A DNA stretch of 64,000 nt, taken from positions 27,012,369 to 27,076,368 of the forward strand of contig NC_080044.1 in assembly GCF_012489685.1 (NCBI RefSeq), read 5' to 3'. This document shows, piece after piece, positions 12,232-24,659 of the stretch. The stretch is from Lotus japonicus (taxonomy: Eukaryota > Streptophyta > Magnoliopsida > Fabales > Fabaceae). Under the pieces are notes generated by a model that worked only from the letters and a program-made list of their open reading frames with translations, had not been told where the DNA came from and searched no databases. Within the stretch, counting starts at the first letter, position 1. Each line of letters starts with the position of its first letter. The position numbers and the translations under genes are program-made.

Positions 12232-13945
12232 TCAGAAAACATTTTCAATCACACACAATCCAGTGCATAAACAGTAAACAATGTCGAAACATCGACCCTA
12301 AGCATTAACTAGAGATTCAGTGAGAAGCCCTCACCTGAAGGTTCTCCAGTATGATCGTCAAGCGCTTCCTCGCACTCAAAGTGTTGTTCCTCAGAGAAAT
12401 CCTCAAAAACACCTTTACAACAAAATCACAGAAATACTATAAGAATCTATCGAAAACTAAGCTATCGATACTTACTAAGGTTTACTCGAAGTAATCTATA
12501 CTCTAAGGTACGATAATCTAGCGCGAAAAGACAAGTTTTCGGAAAAGGAAATTTCTTCCTCCCCCTCTAATAGGCTCGGCCACTTTTCACAATTAAGGGG
12601 CTCGATTTTTCTTCGATCAAACTTGGTTCCTATGCTTTCATAAGCCGTAACTAAGGGTATTCTGAACTCGGAAAAATTATCGGATCGAAAACTGTCGCAG
12701 GGGTATTTTGGTCATGATTTTTAACTTAGGATTTTTCAAAACTGAAATCCCAAAAATAAAATTTTGCAGGGACGTCACCAACGACGTTTATGACAACTAA
12801 TCCTACTAGCACTAAGCTAAGGCGATAGTTTTCAGCCTAAAGGTTGAAGCTTTACACCAAAAACTCCAAAAATGGGTATTTTAGGTTCAAATTGATTCCG
12901 GCGGAATTCCGGCGACATAACGGAAAATCTAATCCGGCAGAAGTGATCTTGGGCACATATAGAAGAGGTTTAGAATCAAAAATGAAAGATTCAGGATAGT
13001 TTTACAAAAACCCATAAACTATCCGCTCAGAAAACTCTACAGAAAAGCTATGGAAAAAGCGATCAGAGGTAAGGATTAGCGACTATACCTCGAAACCTTG
13101 AAGCAGCAACTGATTAATCAACGATCAAGCAAGGATTGAACAAAAACTCTTCTTCCTTCTTCCTTGTTCTTGGCCGCGGGTTTGAAGAGAGAAAATGGAG
13201 GAGAATTTGAATTTTTCTTCCTTTCTTTGCTATATATAGAAGGTGGAAATTCGCGGGAAAATGAAAGTTTCGCGAATCTGATTTTTCCGGCGTCATTCTC
13301 CATGAATTATTAGATATGTTTTGGCAAAAGAATTCCAAAACTATAAAGAGGTCTCCTTGTATTTTTGGCAACTAAAGCATAGTCGGTATAAAACTATTTT
13401 ACCCGATAAGTTGCTTTTTGCATCGAATGTCGGAATAGAAAACTTCCTTCGGAAGAAAGATTGAAATCATCAAGAGAAATGGGTGTACGCGTGTAGAATA
13501 TTCATTTGAAGCTCTGAATAGATAAAGTCCCCATAGTCGGGTGATTCTAGGGTTTTGAAATACCAGGGATTCGGTTTCGGCAAACTTCCGATGATTGGAA
13601 TCGGGCGTTCGTAGATCCTAGAGTTTCGCCTCGAAACGATTGTGATATATGGAAGAAGAGAAATTCTAACATTTCTCTGAAGATTTTTGGAATTAACTGC
13701 CATCGTGCCTAAAAGTGAAAATTAGCTATATACTAGGGTTTCTGACCTAGGTTTAAGCGTAAAACGTTCGTGCTATAACTTTCATCGATCATAATGCAAT
13801 CCTTGAACTTTTCCTGAACTTTCTCCTTCATAAATATATTTCATTTAATAAACTTTCGTTCAGGTTTTCCTTCACATTACATCAACCCTAATCGTGAATA
13901 AGAAGTTTATTCACTTAGCATGAACTTAAAAACTCGGGCCTTACA
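12232..13945 (-). repeat. Tekay gypsy LTR 3, 5' part missing at the gap
   Basis: It aligns to LTR 2 from 7685 to 9395. It is three bases longer because of single-base insertions in homopolymers near 12433, 12482 and 12734. It shares the LTR 2-specific bases gcaggggt and tcaaaaatg, which LTR 1 and LTR 4 lack. It is followed by the polypurine tract of internal B at 13946. It is probably a second read of LTR 2 rather than a separate LTR. Confidence 0.88.
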
Positions 13946-13982
13946 TTACTACCCTCCAAAAAGAAAGTTTCGACCTCGAAAC

Positions 13983-16900
13983 TTAAGGGTTAGTAAAAAG
14001 TTCTGGATACTGTTCTTGAATCTTCTCCTTCAGCTCCCATGTCGCATCACCAGTGTCTTTATTCCAAATGACCTTCACTAACTCGATCTCTTTCCCTCTC
14101 AACTGTTTTATCCTGGTGTCACCGATGCTAATTGGCGGTGTCTCGAAAGACAGATCATCCTTCAACTCAATATCATCCAGGTCGATAACATGTGTCGGAT
14201 CCGCAATATATTTCCTCAGTTGTGACACGTTGAATACATCATGAATATTTGATAGAAATGGAGGTAGTGCAATCTGATATGCGACTGGTCCAATTCGACG
14301 AGTGATCTGATACGGTCCAATGAACTTGGGCGTAAGCTTCTTTGACTTGATTGCTCGACCAACTCCGGTCGTCTGGGTAACTCTCAGAAATACATGATCT
14401 CCTTCTTCGAACTCCAGAGTTCTGCGCCTCTGATCTGCATAACTCTTCTGTCTACTCTGAGAAGTCCTCATCTTCTCTCTGATCTGCTTGATCTTCTCAG
14501 TGGTCTGTTGCAGAAGTTCCGGTCCCACCAACAGATTTTCTCCGTTTTGGTACCAACACAAAGGTGTTCTACACTTGCGGCCATACAAAGCCTCATACGG
14601 TGCCATACCAATGCTCGTATGAAAACTGTTGTTGTATGTGAACTCAATCAACGGTAACAAGGTATCCCAACTGCCCTTGTTGTCTAATACGCAAGCGCGT
14701 AGCAAATCCTCCAACGACTGGATTGTCCTCTCAGTCTGTCCATCAGTCCGCGGATGATAAGCAGAACTTAGTCTCAGCCTCGTTCCCAAAGCCTCTTGAA
14801 GAGCTCCCCAAAAATGTGATGTAAACTTCGGGTCTCGATCGGATACAATACTTGTCGGTACTCCGTGAAGTCGTACAATCTCCGCTATATATAACTCTGA
14901 TAGTTTCTCCACGTTGTACGTAGTCCTCACCGGTACGAAATGAGCCGACTTAGTCAGTCGATCCACGATTACCCAAATAGAATCGTATCCCTTCTGAGTT
15001 CTTGGCAAAGCCACGACGAAATCCATCGATATGCTATCCCATTTCCATTCTGGCACATCCAAGCTTTGTAGCATACCTGAAGACTTCTGATGCTCCACCT
15101 TCGCCTTCTGACATGTCAGACATGCAGCTACATACTCAGCCACTTGTCTTTTCATTCCTGGCCACCAAAAATTCACCTTCAAGTCCTGATACATCTTCTT
15201 CATTCCAGGGTGAATGCTTAACTTGCTCTTGTGACCCTCATCCATAATCAATCTTCTCAAGTCAGGGTTGTTAGGTACACAAACCCTATCTTTACACCGT
15301 AAGATATTGTCATTTCCTATCTTGAATTCCGGGTCTTTACCTTGACTTACCAAATTCCTTTTCCCGAGCAGAAACTCATCTTGTAACTGTTGGTCTCGGA
15401 TTTCTTCCATCAACCCATTGGCAATCCTGATCATTCCGAACTTTAGCTCTCCTTCGGACAATCTCACATCTAAGCTCAAATCTCGGAATTGTTCCTGCAG
15501 TTGCAGCTCTTTTACCATCATCGACGAGATGTGCATCTTCCTGCTCAAGGCATCAGCAACGACATTCGCCTTTCCAGGATGATATTGCAGCGTGAACTCG
15601 TAATCTTTGAGAAATTCCATCCACCGACGCTGTCTCATGTTCAGCTCCTTCTGCTCAAACAAATACTTCAAGCTCTTATGATCACTAAATATGGTGAAAT
15701 TGCATCCATATAAGTGATGTCTCCAAATCTTCAGCGCAAATACGATTGCAGCTAGTTCCAAGTCATGAGTCGGATAATTCTTCTCATGCACCTTCAGTTG
15801 TCTTGAAGCATAAGCAACCACCTTCCGATGTTGCATCAGCACACATCCCAAACCTTGATGCGAAGCATCACAGTATACCTCATAAGGTTCCTCCGGTTGC
15901 GGTAAGACGAGTACAGGTGACGTCGTCAACCGTTCCTTCATCGTCTGAAAGCTAGTCTCGCACGCTTCAGTCCATGCAAAAGGTTGGTCCTTCCTCGTCA
16001 GTTGAGTCAAAGGTCCAACTATCTTCGCGAAGTTCTCGATGAAACGACGATAGTATCCCGCCAAACCGACAAAACTTCTGATCTCCGTCACTGTCTTCGG
16101 CCGTTCCCACGACAATACGGTCTCTACCTTTGCTGGATCCACAGCTATCCCCTCCTTAGAGATCACATGGCCTAAGAATTTTACCTCCTTGAGCCAAAAT
16201 TCGCACTTAGAAGGATTGGCATACAACTCCTTCTCCCTCAGCACTTGTAAAACTTGTCGCAAGTGCTCCTCATGGTCTTCAGCATTCTTTGAATAGATCA
16301 GAATGTCGTCGATAAACACCACGACGAATCGATCCAAGAATGTATGGAAAGTCATATTCATGTAAGCCATGAATATTGCCGGCGCATTTGTCACCCCAAA
16401 TGGCATCACTAAGTACTCATAGTGTCCATAACGGGTTCTGAATGCCGTCTTCTGAATATCCTCGGTCTTGACCCTGATTTGATGATAACCCGACTTCAGG
16501 TCGATCTTCGAGAATATTGTAGCTCCTTGCAGTTGATCCATCAAATCATCAATTCTAGGTAACGGATACCTATTCTTGACGGTTACCTTGTTCAATTGTC
16601 GGTAGTCGACACATAATCTCGACTTCCCGTCCTTCTTCTTCACCAATAAGACTGGCGCTCCCCAAGGTGAAACGCTTGGTCGTATGAATCCCTTCGACAG
16701 AAGATCTTCGAGTTGGGACTTCAATTCCACTAGCTCCGCAGGTGCCATACGATATGGTGCAATCGAAATCAGCCCTGTTCCCGGTACGATGTCTATAGCA
16801 AACTCAATGTCGCGCACAGGCGGCAATCCAGGTACATCGCCAGGAAAAACATCTGTGAAGTCTCTCACCACTGGAATACTGCCAACTTCCGGGTTCCCTT

Positions 16901-18122
16901 TGCTCTCCAAGCTTAGCAAAACAGAATACTCCTGAGATCCCTCGTTCAAAGAGACGCTGATGTGATTGGCAGATAGATACTCGGAAAGATCCGAATCAGG
17001 AAATACCACTCTCTTTCGGTTGCAGTCCAAAAGACAATGATAGCGGGACAACCAATCCATTCCTAGGATAACATCTAGGTTCTTAAGAGTTAGGCATACT
17101 AGGTTAGCATGGTAGATCATATTGTTGTATGTTATCGGACAATACATGCATGCTGAATTAGCAAGTAGAGTCTTGGCAGGAGTAGCAACTATCAGATCGA
17201 AGCTCAAAGCAGTAATAGGGAGTCTTAATCTGATTGCACAATCTCTAGAGATAAATGAATGCGTTGCTCCGGAATCAAAAAGTACGGATAGAAGGTTACC
17301 GTCTATCCCGCAGTCGCCTCTAATCAGTCCATCGACTCCCTCAGCATCTTCACCATCCATGGTGTAGACTCTCGCCTTCGCAGCAGGACGCTTTCCTCTA
17401 GCAGTGTTGACGGTTGGTTCCGCCTTTGGTAGCCTGCACTGTGCAGCAGTGTGCCCCGGTTTTTGACAATTGAAGCATTGGGGTCTCGTGTCGGGACAAT
17501 CGCGAGCATAGTGCCCCGGCCTCCCACACTTGTAGCAAGTCAGCTCCCTGTTCTGAGTCTGACCTCCAGAACCACCAGCAGCACCCATCATGGGCCTGTA
17601 AGATCCCGAGGCAAACCCTCTACCAGCAGGACGCTGATACGGCCTCCTGTTCTGAAACCTTCCCTTGTTCTGATTATTCTGAGAGCCCGACCTCATCGGC
17701 CCTCCAGTTCCAGCCTGGTTCAACCTCCGGTTCTTCATCAGCTCCACTTCAGTGGCTTTCTCCACCACTGATTGGAATCGCATGATTCCCAGTGGCCTCA
17801 CTGAGTCCTCAATATCCGGCCTCAGTCCATTCACGAAGCGCTTGCACATGTAGCGCTCGTCCACATGATCATTAAAGAATTGGAAATGCTTCGCCAAAGA
17901 CTCCAGCTTCGAAGCAAATTCCGGTACAGACATGCCTCCCTGACGGAGGGTCAGAAACTGTGACTCCCGCTCGTCCCGAGCACTTGTTGGAAAGTATTTC
18001 TCCAAGAAGGCGTCCCGGAAAGAGTTCCAGTTGATCTCTTCATGGTTAGCTTCCATGATCCCCCTGGTGCCCTTCCACCAGTATTCAGCATCTCCCAGCA
18101 GAAGATAAGTCGCCATGCCCAC
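13983..18122 (-). CDS. Tekay chromovirus Gag-Pol polyprotein, internal B, open frame
   Basis: An uninterrupted frame of 1379 codons encodes the structural and replication proteins of a Ty3/gypsy chromovirus. Approximate residues: Gag core 1-110, CCHC knuckles near 196-209 and 216-229, protease DSG near 283, RT with YPLPRIDDL near 517 and FIDD near 604, RNase H YCDAS near 748, integrase HHCC near 960-1005, catalytic Asp near 1033, Asp near 1096 and Glu near 1126, and a chromodomain-like end near 1330-1379. PR, RT, RH and IN should mature by proteolysis. The chromodomain is thought to direct insertion to heterochromatin. The start codon is only 67 bp from the LTR, and an in-frame TAG lies shortly upstream, so the usual Gag N-terminal part is absent. 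The copy may therefore depend on Gag from another element. Confidence 0.95.
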   Translation of the reverse strand: MGMATYLLLGDAEYWWKGTRGIMEANHEEINWNSFRDAFLEKYFPTSARDERESQFLTLRQGGMSVPEFASKLESLAKHFQFFNDHVDERYMCKRFVNGLRPDIEDSVRPLGIMRFQSVVEKATEVELMKNRRLNQAGTGGPMRSGSQNNQNKGRFQNRRPYQRPAGRGFASGSYRPMMGAAGGSGGQTQNRELTCYKCGRPGHYARDCPDTRPQCFNCQKPGHTAAQCRLPKAEPTVNTARGKRPAAKARVYTMDGEDAEGVDGLIRGDCGIDGNLLSVLFDSGATHSFISRDCAIRLRLPITALSFDLIVATPAKTLLANSACMYCPITYNNMIYHANLVCLTLKNLDVILGMDWLSRYHCLLDCNRKRVVFPDSDLSEYLSANHISVSLNEGSQEYSVLLSLESKGNPEVGSIPVVRDFTDVFPGDVPGLPPVRDIEFAIDIVPGTGLISIAPYRMAPAELVELKSQLEDLLSKGFIRPSVSPWGAPVLLVKKKDGKSRLCVDYRQLNKVTVKNRYPLPRIDDLMDQLQGATIFSKIDLKSGYHQIRVKTEDIQKTAFRTRYGHYEYLVMPFGVTNAPAIFMAYMNMTFHTFLDRFVVVFIDDILIYSKNAEDHEEHLRQVLQVLREKELYANPSKCEFWLKEVKFLGHVISKEGIAVDPAKVETVLSWERPKTVTEIRSFVGLAGYYRRFIENFAKIVGPLTQLTRKDQPFAWTEACETSFQTMKERLTTSPVLVLPQPEEPYEVYCDASHQGLGCVLMQHRKVVAYASRQLKVHEKNYPTHDLELAAIVFALKIWRHHLYGCNFTIFSDHKSLKYLFEQKELNMRQRRWMEFLKDYEFTLQYHPGKANVVADALSRKMHISSMMVKELQLQEQFRDLSLDVRLSEGELKFGMIRIANGLMEEIRDQQLQDEFLLGKRNLVSQGKDPEFKIGNDNILRCKDRVCVPNNPDLRRLIMDEGHKSKLSIHPGMKKMYQDLKVNFWWPGMKRQVAEYVAACLTCQKAKVEHQKSSGMLQSLDVPEWKWDSISMDFVVALPRTQKGYDSIWVIVDRLTKSAHFVPVRTTYNVEKLSELYIAEIVRLHGVPTSIVSDRDPKFTSHFWGALQEALGTRLRLSSAYHPRTDGQTERTIQSLEDLLRACVLDNKGSWDTLLPLIEFTYNNSFHTSIGMAPYEALYGRKCRTPLCWYQNGENLLVGPELLQQTTEKIKQIREKMRTSQSRQKSYADQRRRTLEFEEGDHVFLRVTQTTGVGRAIKSKKLTPKFIGPYQITRRIGPVAYQIALPPFLSNIHDVFNVSQLRKYIADPTHVIDLDDIELKDDLSFETPPISIGDTRIKQLRGKEIELVKVIWNKDTGDATWELKEKIQEQYPELFTNP

Positions 18123-18173
18123 CTTGGCACCCTCTACAGTCTACAGTCAGCATCTCCCGAAAGACTCGATCGT

Positions 18174-18185
18174 GCTCTGATACCA
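18174..18185 (-). other. Primer binding site of internal B (initiator Met tRNA)
   Basis: The minus strand reads TGGTATCAGAGC, three bases inside LTR 4. It matches the site of internal A at 5662-5673. Confidence 0.95.
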
Positions 18186-18188
18186 CAA

Positions 18189-21100
18189 TGTAACACCCCG
18201 ATTTTCGGTGGCGTCACTTTAGTAACCAAAAGTAAACTTAATGCGGAAAAACGTGAAATATTTTTTTTTCGATAATAACTAAGACAAGACTGAATTAAAT
18301 AAAACCCAAAAGCGAAAAGCAATAGAACTAATATACAGTATATAAACAGCCCCCGCTGTAGTAGTAACCTCGTCACGAGTAAACCTCCAGTGACGGAAAG
18401 AAAAGTGTAGCGCCCGAAGGCAATATGTACAGACTGAAAATAAAGGTGAAGTGTCCGCAACACCATCCCTCAAAAACTGAGAATCAGCTGGCCCATCGGC
18501 CTGAAGCAAGACCTCCTAAGTCCAACCAACTCTCTGTGATTCCTGTAAAGAAACCACACAAAAAGCTATAGGTGGGAAGCTACCCTGTCCCAAAAGAAAC
18601 AAATGATGTTCAGAGCTAAGACTCTACTCCTACACTAATCCCATCTTGAGAAGCTCACACCAGCACTAAAACCTACATGCTAGCATGATCGTCGTCCGAA
18701 TTCGAAATCCAGAACGACCTAGTCTATGTACACCATCCGTCATCCTCTCGCTACCGCGACGCGCTCCTATTCCAGCATCCAAACCTAGTTTCCCCCGAAG
18801 GGTGGACCATGGTGAACCAGTCCGCAATACTCATCTGACAAAAGGCGTTGTCCGCCAAAACACACACAGAAGACGCGAGGGTCAACTCTAAAGAACTATG
18901 TAGATAATAAACCCAATAGGTACAAATAATAGATAGCCACTTAGGCTTATAACTAGAGATATCATTCCTAGGGTTGCATGTTCCATATCGAATGTAAATG
19001 ACGACAATAACAAATAGCATGTTCCAAATAGGATTGACAAATAACAATCACACTCAACAACTAAATTAGTATGTATGTTGCATGATATGCAATGCAGGTT
19101 AACCCAGTCAACCAATATGCATTCTGGAACGGATGGACATCATCGGATCAGCCCTTCACCAGCCACGGTGGTGCCATTTCGGCCCGTGATGCCTCTTACT
19201 CCAACATCATCATGTAGCCAGATCAGCATAAAACCCGAAGGCCTGCCATTTCGGTCTGCTACTAAGAGTCACCTAGCAGCGCTCTTACGCGGAAATCCTG
19301 GTCTTATAACCAATTTTGGAATCCGCCGTGGTCCGGTATCTCGCCGTGTTTAAACCACTTAATGAGTGCATGCAATGCAGTGATTAGCCAAACAACGTCT
19401 CCGACCTCACTCGACACGTCGCCACGTGTTCTAGCTAAATTAATGTCTCTAAAAGCTTACCCTAAGGTAAAGTCGATTCTGCGACAAAAGACACACTTCA
19501 CAACACGCATAGCTGCTCCAACAACACAAGAGTATCACATACTCGGGAACTAACGGTTCCCCGGACTTATCCCCAGGATAGCCCCACAACATAGCTGCTC
19601 CAACAGCACAACAACCAACGCTGCTCCAACAGCACAACAACCAACGCTGCTCCAACAGCACAACAACGACATACTCAACACTTGGATCCGACGACACTCC
19701 TCGTTTTTCCAAAACTAAGATTTGACTTCCAATGCCTTCCTTCGAGGTTATTATCATTACTTAAAGATTTAGAGGTTATTTAAGGTCTTATGAGTTTTCT
19801 TTATAAAATAGATTCCATTTTGTCTTATCGCAAGTCTTATACATTTACAGGATCTACCAATCCCAAGTCGCTTCCAGAGGATGTCTCGATCCACTAAACA
19901 AAATCAAGGCCCGAACCTCGTTCGTCCTATCAAACTTTCTCAAAACTCTCAAAATAAAATCGGCATGACCTGCCCGCTATTCTCACCATTCAGAATCTCA
20001 GATTTCCAGTGTAAAGCATATTTAAATCATCACAATCAACAACATGTCATATATCAAGAAATCTCAACATTAACACTTAGCACTTAGCATATAAAGCATG
20101 CACCACACATCCTAGATTACCCACATAGCACATAGCATGTGAGTCAATCTTCAAAAACATTCAGTAGATGAATCATCTACATTGTCAGCCGAAGCCTCAG
20201 AAAACATTTTCAATCACACACAATCCAGTGCATAAACAGTAAACAATGTCGAAACATCGACCCTAAGCATTAACTAGAGATTCAGTGAGAAGCCCTCACC
20301 TGAAGGTTCTCCAGTATGATCGTCAAGCGCTTCCTCGCACTCAAAGTGTTGTTCCTCAGAGAAATCCTCAAAAACACCTTTACAACAAAATCACAGAATA
20401 CTATAAGAATCTATCGAAAACTAAGCTATCGATACTTACTAAGGTTACTCGAAGTAATCTATACTCTAAGGTACGATAATCTAGCGCGAAAAGACAAGTT
20501 TTCGGAAAAGGAAATTTCTTCCTCCCCCTCTAATAGGCTCGGCCACTTTTCACAATTAAGGGGCTCGATTTTTCTTCGATCAAACTTGGTTCCTATGCTT
20601 TCATAAGCCGTAACTAAGGGTATTCTGAACTCGGAAAAATTATCGGATCGAAAACTGTCGCACGGGTATTTTGGTCATGATTTTTAACTTAGGATTTTCA
20701 AAACTGAAATCCCAAAAATAAAATTTTGCAGGGACGTCACCAACGACGTTTATGACAACTAATCCTACTAGCACTAAGCTAAGGCGATAGTTTTCAGCCT
20801 AAAGGTTGAAGCTTTACACCAAAAACTCCAAAAATGGGTATTTTAGGTTCAAATTGATTCCGGCGGAATTCCGGCGACATAACGGAAAATCTAATCCGGC
20901 AGAAGTGATCTTGGGCACATATAGAAGAGGTTTAGAATCAGAAATGAAAGATTCAGGATAGTTTTACAAAAACCCATAAACTATCCGCTCAGAAAACTCT
21001 ACAGAAAAGCTATGGAAAAAGCGATCAGAGGTAAGGATTAGCGACTATACCTCGAAACCTTGAAGCAGCAACTGATTAATCAACGATCAAGCAAGGATTG

Positions 21101-21907
21101 AACAAAAACTCTTCTTCCTTCTTCCTTGTTCTTGGCCGCGGGTTTGAAGAGAGAAAATGGAGGAGAATTTGAATTTTTCTTCCTTTCTTTGCTATATATA
21201 GAAGGTGGAAATTCGCGGGAAAATGAAAGTTTCGCGAATCTGATTTTTCCGGCGTCATTCTCCATGAATTATTAGATATGTTTTGGCAAAAGAATTCCAA
21301 AACTATAAAGAGGTCTCCTTGTATTTTTGGCAACTAAAGCATAGTCGGTATAAAACTATTTTACCCGATAAGTTGCTTTTTGCATCGAATGTCGGAATAG
21401 AAAACTTCCTTCGGAAGAAAGATTGAAATCATCAAGAGAAATGGGTGTACGCGTGTAGAATATTCATTTGAAGCTCTGAATAGATAAAGTCCCCATAGTC
21501 GGGTGATTCTAGGGTTTTGAAATACCAGGGATTCGGTTTCGGCAAACTTCCGATGATTGGAATCGGGCGTTCGTAGATCCTAGAGTTTCGCCTCGAAACG
21601 ATTGTGATATATGGAAGAAGAGAAATTCTAACATTTCTCTGAAGATTTTTGGAATTAACTGCCATCGTGCCTAAAAGTGAAAATTAGCTATATACTAGGG
21701 TTTCTGACCTAGGTTTAAGCGTAAAACGTTCGTGCTATAACTTTCATCGATCATAATGCAATCCTTGAACTTTTCCTGAACTTTCTCCTTCATAAATATA
21801 TTTCATTTAATAAACTTTCGTTCAGGTTTTCCTTCACATTACATCAACCCTAATCGTGAATAAGAAGTTTATTCACTTAGCATGAACTTAAAAACTCGGG
21901 CCTTACA
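18189..21907 (-). repeat. Tekay gypsy LTR 4, complete, 3719 bp (5' LTR of internal B)
   Basis: It is the same length as LTR 2 and bounded by TGTAA and TTACA. Directly right of it the sequence becomes a Sirevirus integrase at 21908, so this is the outer edge of the Tekay array. The adjoining 5 bp GCGAG are the expected target duplication, but the partner lies left of the window and cannot be checked. The 26-bp array lies at about 19594-19669 and the TATA box at about 21192. Confidence 0.95.
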
Positions 21908-22944
21908 GCGAGGACAAGAGAAGAGTTGAGAGATTCCTTGAGAGTTGAACAATTCTTCAAAAGCTTGGTTCTCAAATTCTCCACCATGATCACTTCTGAC
22001 AGTAATCACTGAAGTTTGGAACTCCTTCTCAACTTGGGTAATGAAGTTTGTGAACATAGTGTGTGTTTCATCCTTGTGCCTTAAGAATTTTACCCATGTC
22101 CACCTGCTGTAGTCATCCACAATGACTAACCCATACTTATTTCCTCCAATGGATTCAGTTTTCACTGGTCCAAAGAGATCAATGTGAAGTAGCTCAAGGG
22201 GTCTTGTTGTAGATACCACATTCTTTGCTTTGAAAGGATTCTTGGTGAATTTTCCCTTCTGACAAGCCTCATACAGAGCCTCTGATGAGAACTTCAGACG
22301 AGGCAATCCTCTGCGAGGTTTAGCTTGCTTAGTTGGGAGATCTTCCTGAGGCTTGCATGCCCTAGGCGTCTGTGCCAGACCCATTGTTCATCATTAACGG
22401 ACATGAGACACTTGACCTTCTGAGATAGCAGTTCAGAAGAATTGATTTTGTAGATGTCATTTCTTCTCTTCGCAGAAAAGAGAACAGATCCATCTGTTTG
22501 ACTGACAGCTTTATAGCACGTTTGATTGAAGATCACATCATAACCTTTGTCAGCTATTTGGCTTATGGAGAGCAAGTTGTGCAATAAACCTTCCACCAGA
22601 AGTACATCATTAATAACTGGAGCTTTTCCATCTCCTATGGAACCTTTTCCAATGATCTTTCCCTTCTGGTTTCCTCCAAAGCCAACGTCTCCTCCTGACT
22701 TAAGTGGCGTCAATTTTTGGAATATAGACCTTATGCCAGTCATGTGTCGCGAGCATCCACTGTCCATGTACCATGACAGGTGTCTTAACTGAGCTGCATA
22801 AGATGTCTGCAACAGGAATAATTGTTGTCTTAGGTACCCATGTCTTGGGTCCTTTCTTGTTAGTTTTCCCAGAAGTTCCCAGAACTTTGGGTGCAACAGG
22901 AGGATAATACAAGAGAACTTGATTATAATATATAGACATGTCAA
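21908..22944 (-). pseudogene. Sirevirus pol remnant: protease and integrase, cut by the Tekay insertion
   Basis: The first frame (22944-22294) holds the copia protease motif WYMDSGCSRHMTG and the GAG-pre-integrase motif VWHRRLGHAS. A one-base deletion near 22311 shifts to a second frame. That frame carries the integrase core (LLHIDLFGPV, IVDDYSRWTW, VRSDHGGEFE) and ends at SCPR, where the Tekay LTR begins. The rest of integrase, RT, RNase H and the left LTR must lie outside the window. In the zinc-binding HHCC domain the first Cys of CEAC is Tyr (YEAC), unlike the related copy at 53909-55513. Confidence 0.9.
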
Positions 22945-22987
22945 GTTTGAATTTTCCCTTTGGTTTTACCACCTTGGGTGTAACCTT

Positions 22988-24589
22988 TTATGGAATGACA
23001 GTTCCAACGGAAACAAAATGCTCATGCAAAGGTTTGCGTTTGGGCTCAGATGGCTCACCTCTCATGGGTTGGGAGTAGCCAATACCTCTGTTCCCATTTC
23101 TGCTTACGCCATAGATCATTGAAGCCATAAGACTTCTGTCTATGCCTTTGGTTAGGAACCTTTGGAACGCTTTCTCATAGAGCGTTTCATGCTTAACATC
23201 ATATGATGCAAGTTGATCTTCTAGCATGACATTTTTAGCATGAAGAACAGAGTTGTCATATTTAAGAGAATGGTTCTCTTCAATGAGTCCAGAGACTGAC
23301 TTCTCATGAACTTCTGATGTACTAGTTTTAACAGCATATTTTCTTTTAAGTTCTTTATGTTTATTTAAAAGCACATCATGTTTCTCCATTATTTCAGATA
23401 ATGCAGTTCTTAGCTCAGATGAAGAAAATTTAGAGAATACCTCATTGTCATTCTTAGAGTCTGAGTCATCTTCTGAAGCTATCACATCATCCTGTGCTTC
23501 AGCTTCTCTGCTAGTGGTAGCCATCAGAGCTTCCACAGCTTCATCTTCTTCTGACTCAGCTTCATCAGAGTCAGTCGCATCAAAGGTCACAAGAGCTTTC
23601 TTCTTGAAGATTTTTCTTGGTCTCTTGTCCTTCTTCAGCTTGGGACAGTCACTCTTGTAGTGCCCAGGTTCCTTGCGCTCGAAGCAAGTGACTTCCTTCT
23701 CAGAGGACTTCTTCTGACTAGATGAAGATTCAAATCTTCCTTTAATTTTCCTCGGTCCTTTGCCTTTGCTTTGTCTGTTCTTCCAGAGCTTGCTCAATCT
23801 CTTTGTGAAGAGAGATAACTCTTCATCACCAGAAGCATCTGAAGATTCTTCAGAGGAATCTTCCTCTTCTGCCTGATATGCTTTCGCCTTGTCAGGTTTT
23901 GACTTGAGAGCAATAGATTTGTCTTTCCTTTGAGGCCTGTGCTCTTTGAGTTCAATCTCATGACTTCTGAGATGACTCACAAGCTCTTCTAGCTTCAAGG
24001 AGTCCAGTTTCCTAGAAAGCTTCAGTGCAGTGACAAAAGTCATCCACTCCTTAGGCAAGCTTCTGATGATCTTTTTGACATGATCACCAATAGAGTAGCT
24101 CTTGTTTAGCACTCTGATTCCAGCAATCAGAGTTTGAAACCTTGAGTACATCTCCTCAATGGTTTCACCAGATTCCATCTTAAACTGCTCATATTGTTTT
24201 ATGAGAGCAAGAGCCTTAGTCTCCTTGACTTCTTCATTTCCTTCGTGCGTCATGACCAAGGAGTCAAAGATGGATTTTGTTGTTTCTCTGTCAGAGATCT
24301 TCTCATATTCAATATATGATATTGAACTGAACAGCATGGACTTCGCCTTGTGATGATCCTTGAAACGCTTCTTCTGAGCGTCAGTCATTTCAGTACGAGG
24401 GATCTTCACTCCTGCAGCATCTACTGGATCAGTATAGCCTTCCATGACCATATCCCAAAGATCTGGGTCAGTGCCAAGGAAATAACTTTCTATTCTATCT
24501 TTCCAGTACTCAAACTTTTCACCATCAAAGACTGGAGCTCTAAGATGGTTGTTGTTGTTGTTGTCAGCGGAAGTGTTGGCTTGGGCCAT
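22988..24589 (-). CDS. Sirevirus Gag, C terminus cut by an in-frame stop
   Basis: 533 codons with the copia Gag core near the start (FDGEKFEYWKDRIESYF) and a Lys/Glu/Ser-rich C-terminal half. The single zinc knuckle reads CFERKEPGHYKSDC, so its second Cys is Arg, while the related Gag at 55401-57311 has CFECKESGHYKSDC. After the stop at 22988 the same frame stays open from 22972 to 22700, matching the C-terminal tail of the related Gag. The stop is therefore a nonsense or local change rather than the native end. Pol follows in the +1 frame. RNA packaging is the family role. This copy is probably defective. Confidence 0.88.
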   Translation of the reverse strand: MAQANTSADNNNNNHLRAPVFDGEKFEYWKDRIESYFLGTDPDLWDMVMEGYTDPVDAAGVKIPRTEMTDAQKKRFKDHHKAKSMLFSSISYIEYEKISDRETTKSIFDSLVMTHEGNEEVKETKALALIKQYEQFKMESGETIEEMYSRFQTLIAGIRVLNKSYSIGDHVKKIIRSLPKEWMTFVTALKLSRKLDSLKLEELVSHLRSHEIELKEHRPQRKDKSIALKSKPDKAKAYQAEEEDSSEESSDASGDEELSLFTKRLSKLWKNRQSKGKGPRKIKGRFESSSSQKKSSEKEVTCFERKEPGHYKSDCPKLKKDKRPRKIFKKKALVTFDATDSDEAESEEDEAVEALMATTSREAEAQDDVIASEDDSDSKNDNEVFSKFSSSELRTALSEIMEKHDVLLNKHKELKRKYAVKTSTSEVHEKSVSGLIEENHSLKYDNSVLHAKNVMLEDQLASYDVKHETLYEKAFQRFLTKGIDRSLMASMIYGVSRNGNRGIGYSQPMRGEPSEPKRKPLHEHFVSVGTVIP

Positions 24590-24645
24590 CGTTCTTTTTC
24601 ACACAAGGTTCTGGATCACTGAACACTGTGAGGTGTAGAACCGGA

Positions 24646-24657
24646 GCTCTGATGCCA
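24646..24657 (-). other. Primer binding site of the interrupted Sirevirus
   Basis: The minus strand reads TGGCATCAGAGC, one base off the initiator Met site, two bases inside the LTR at 24660. Confidence 0.85.
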
Positions 24658-24659
24658 AT

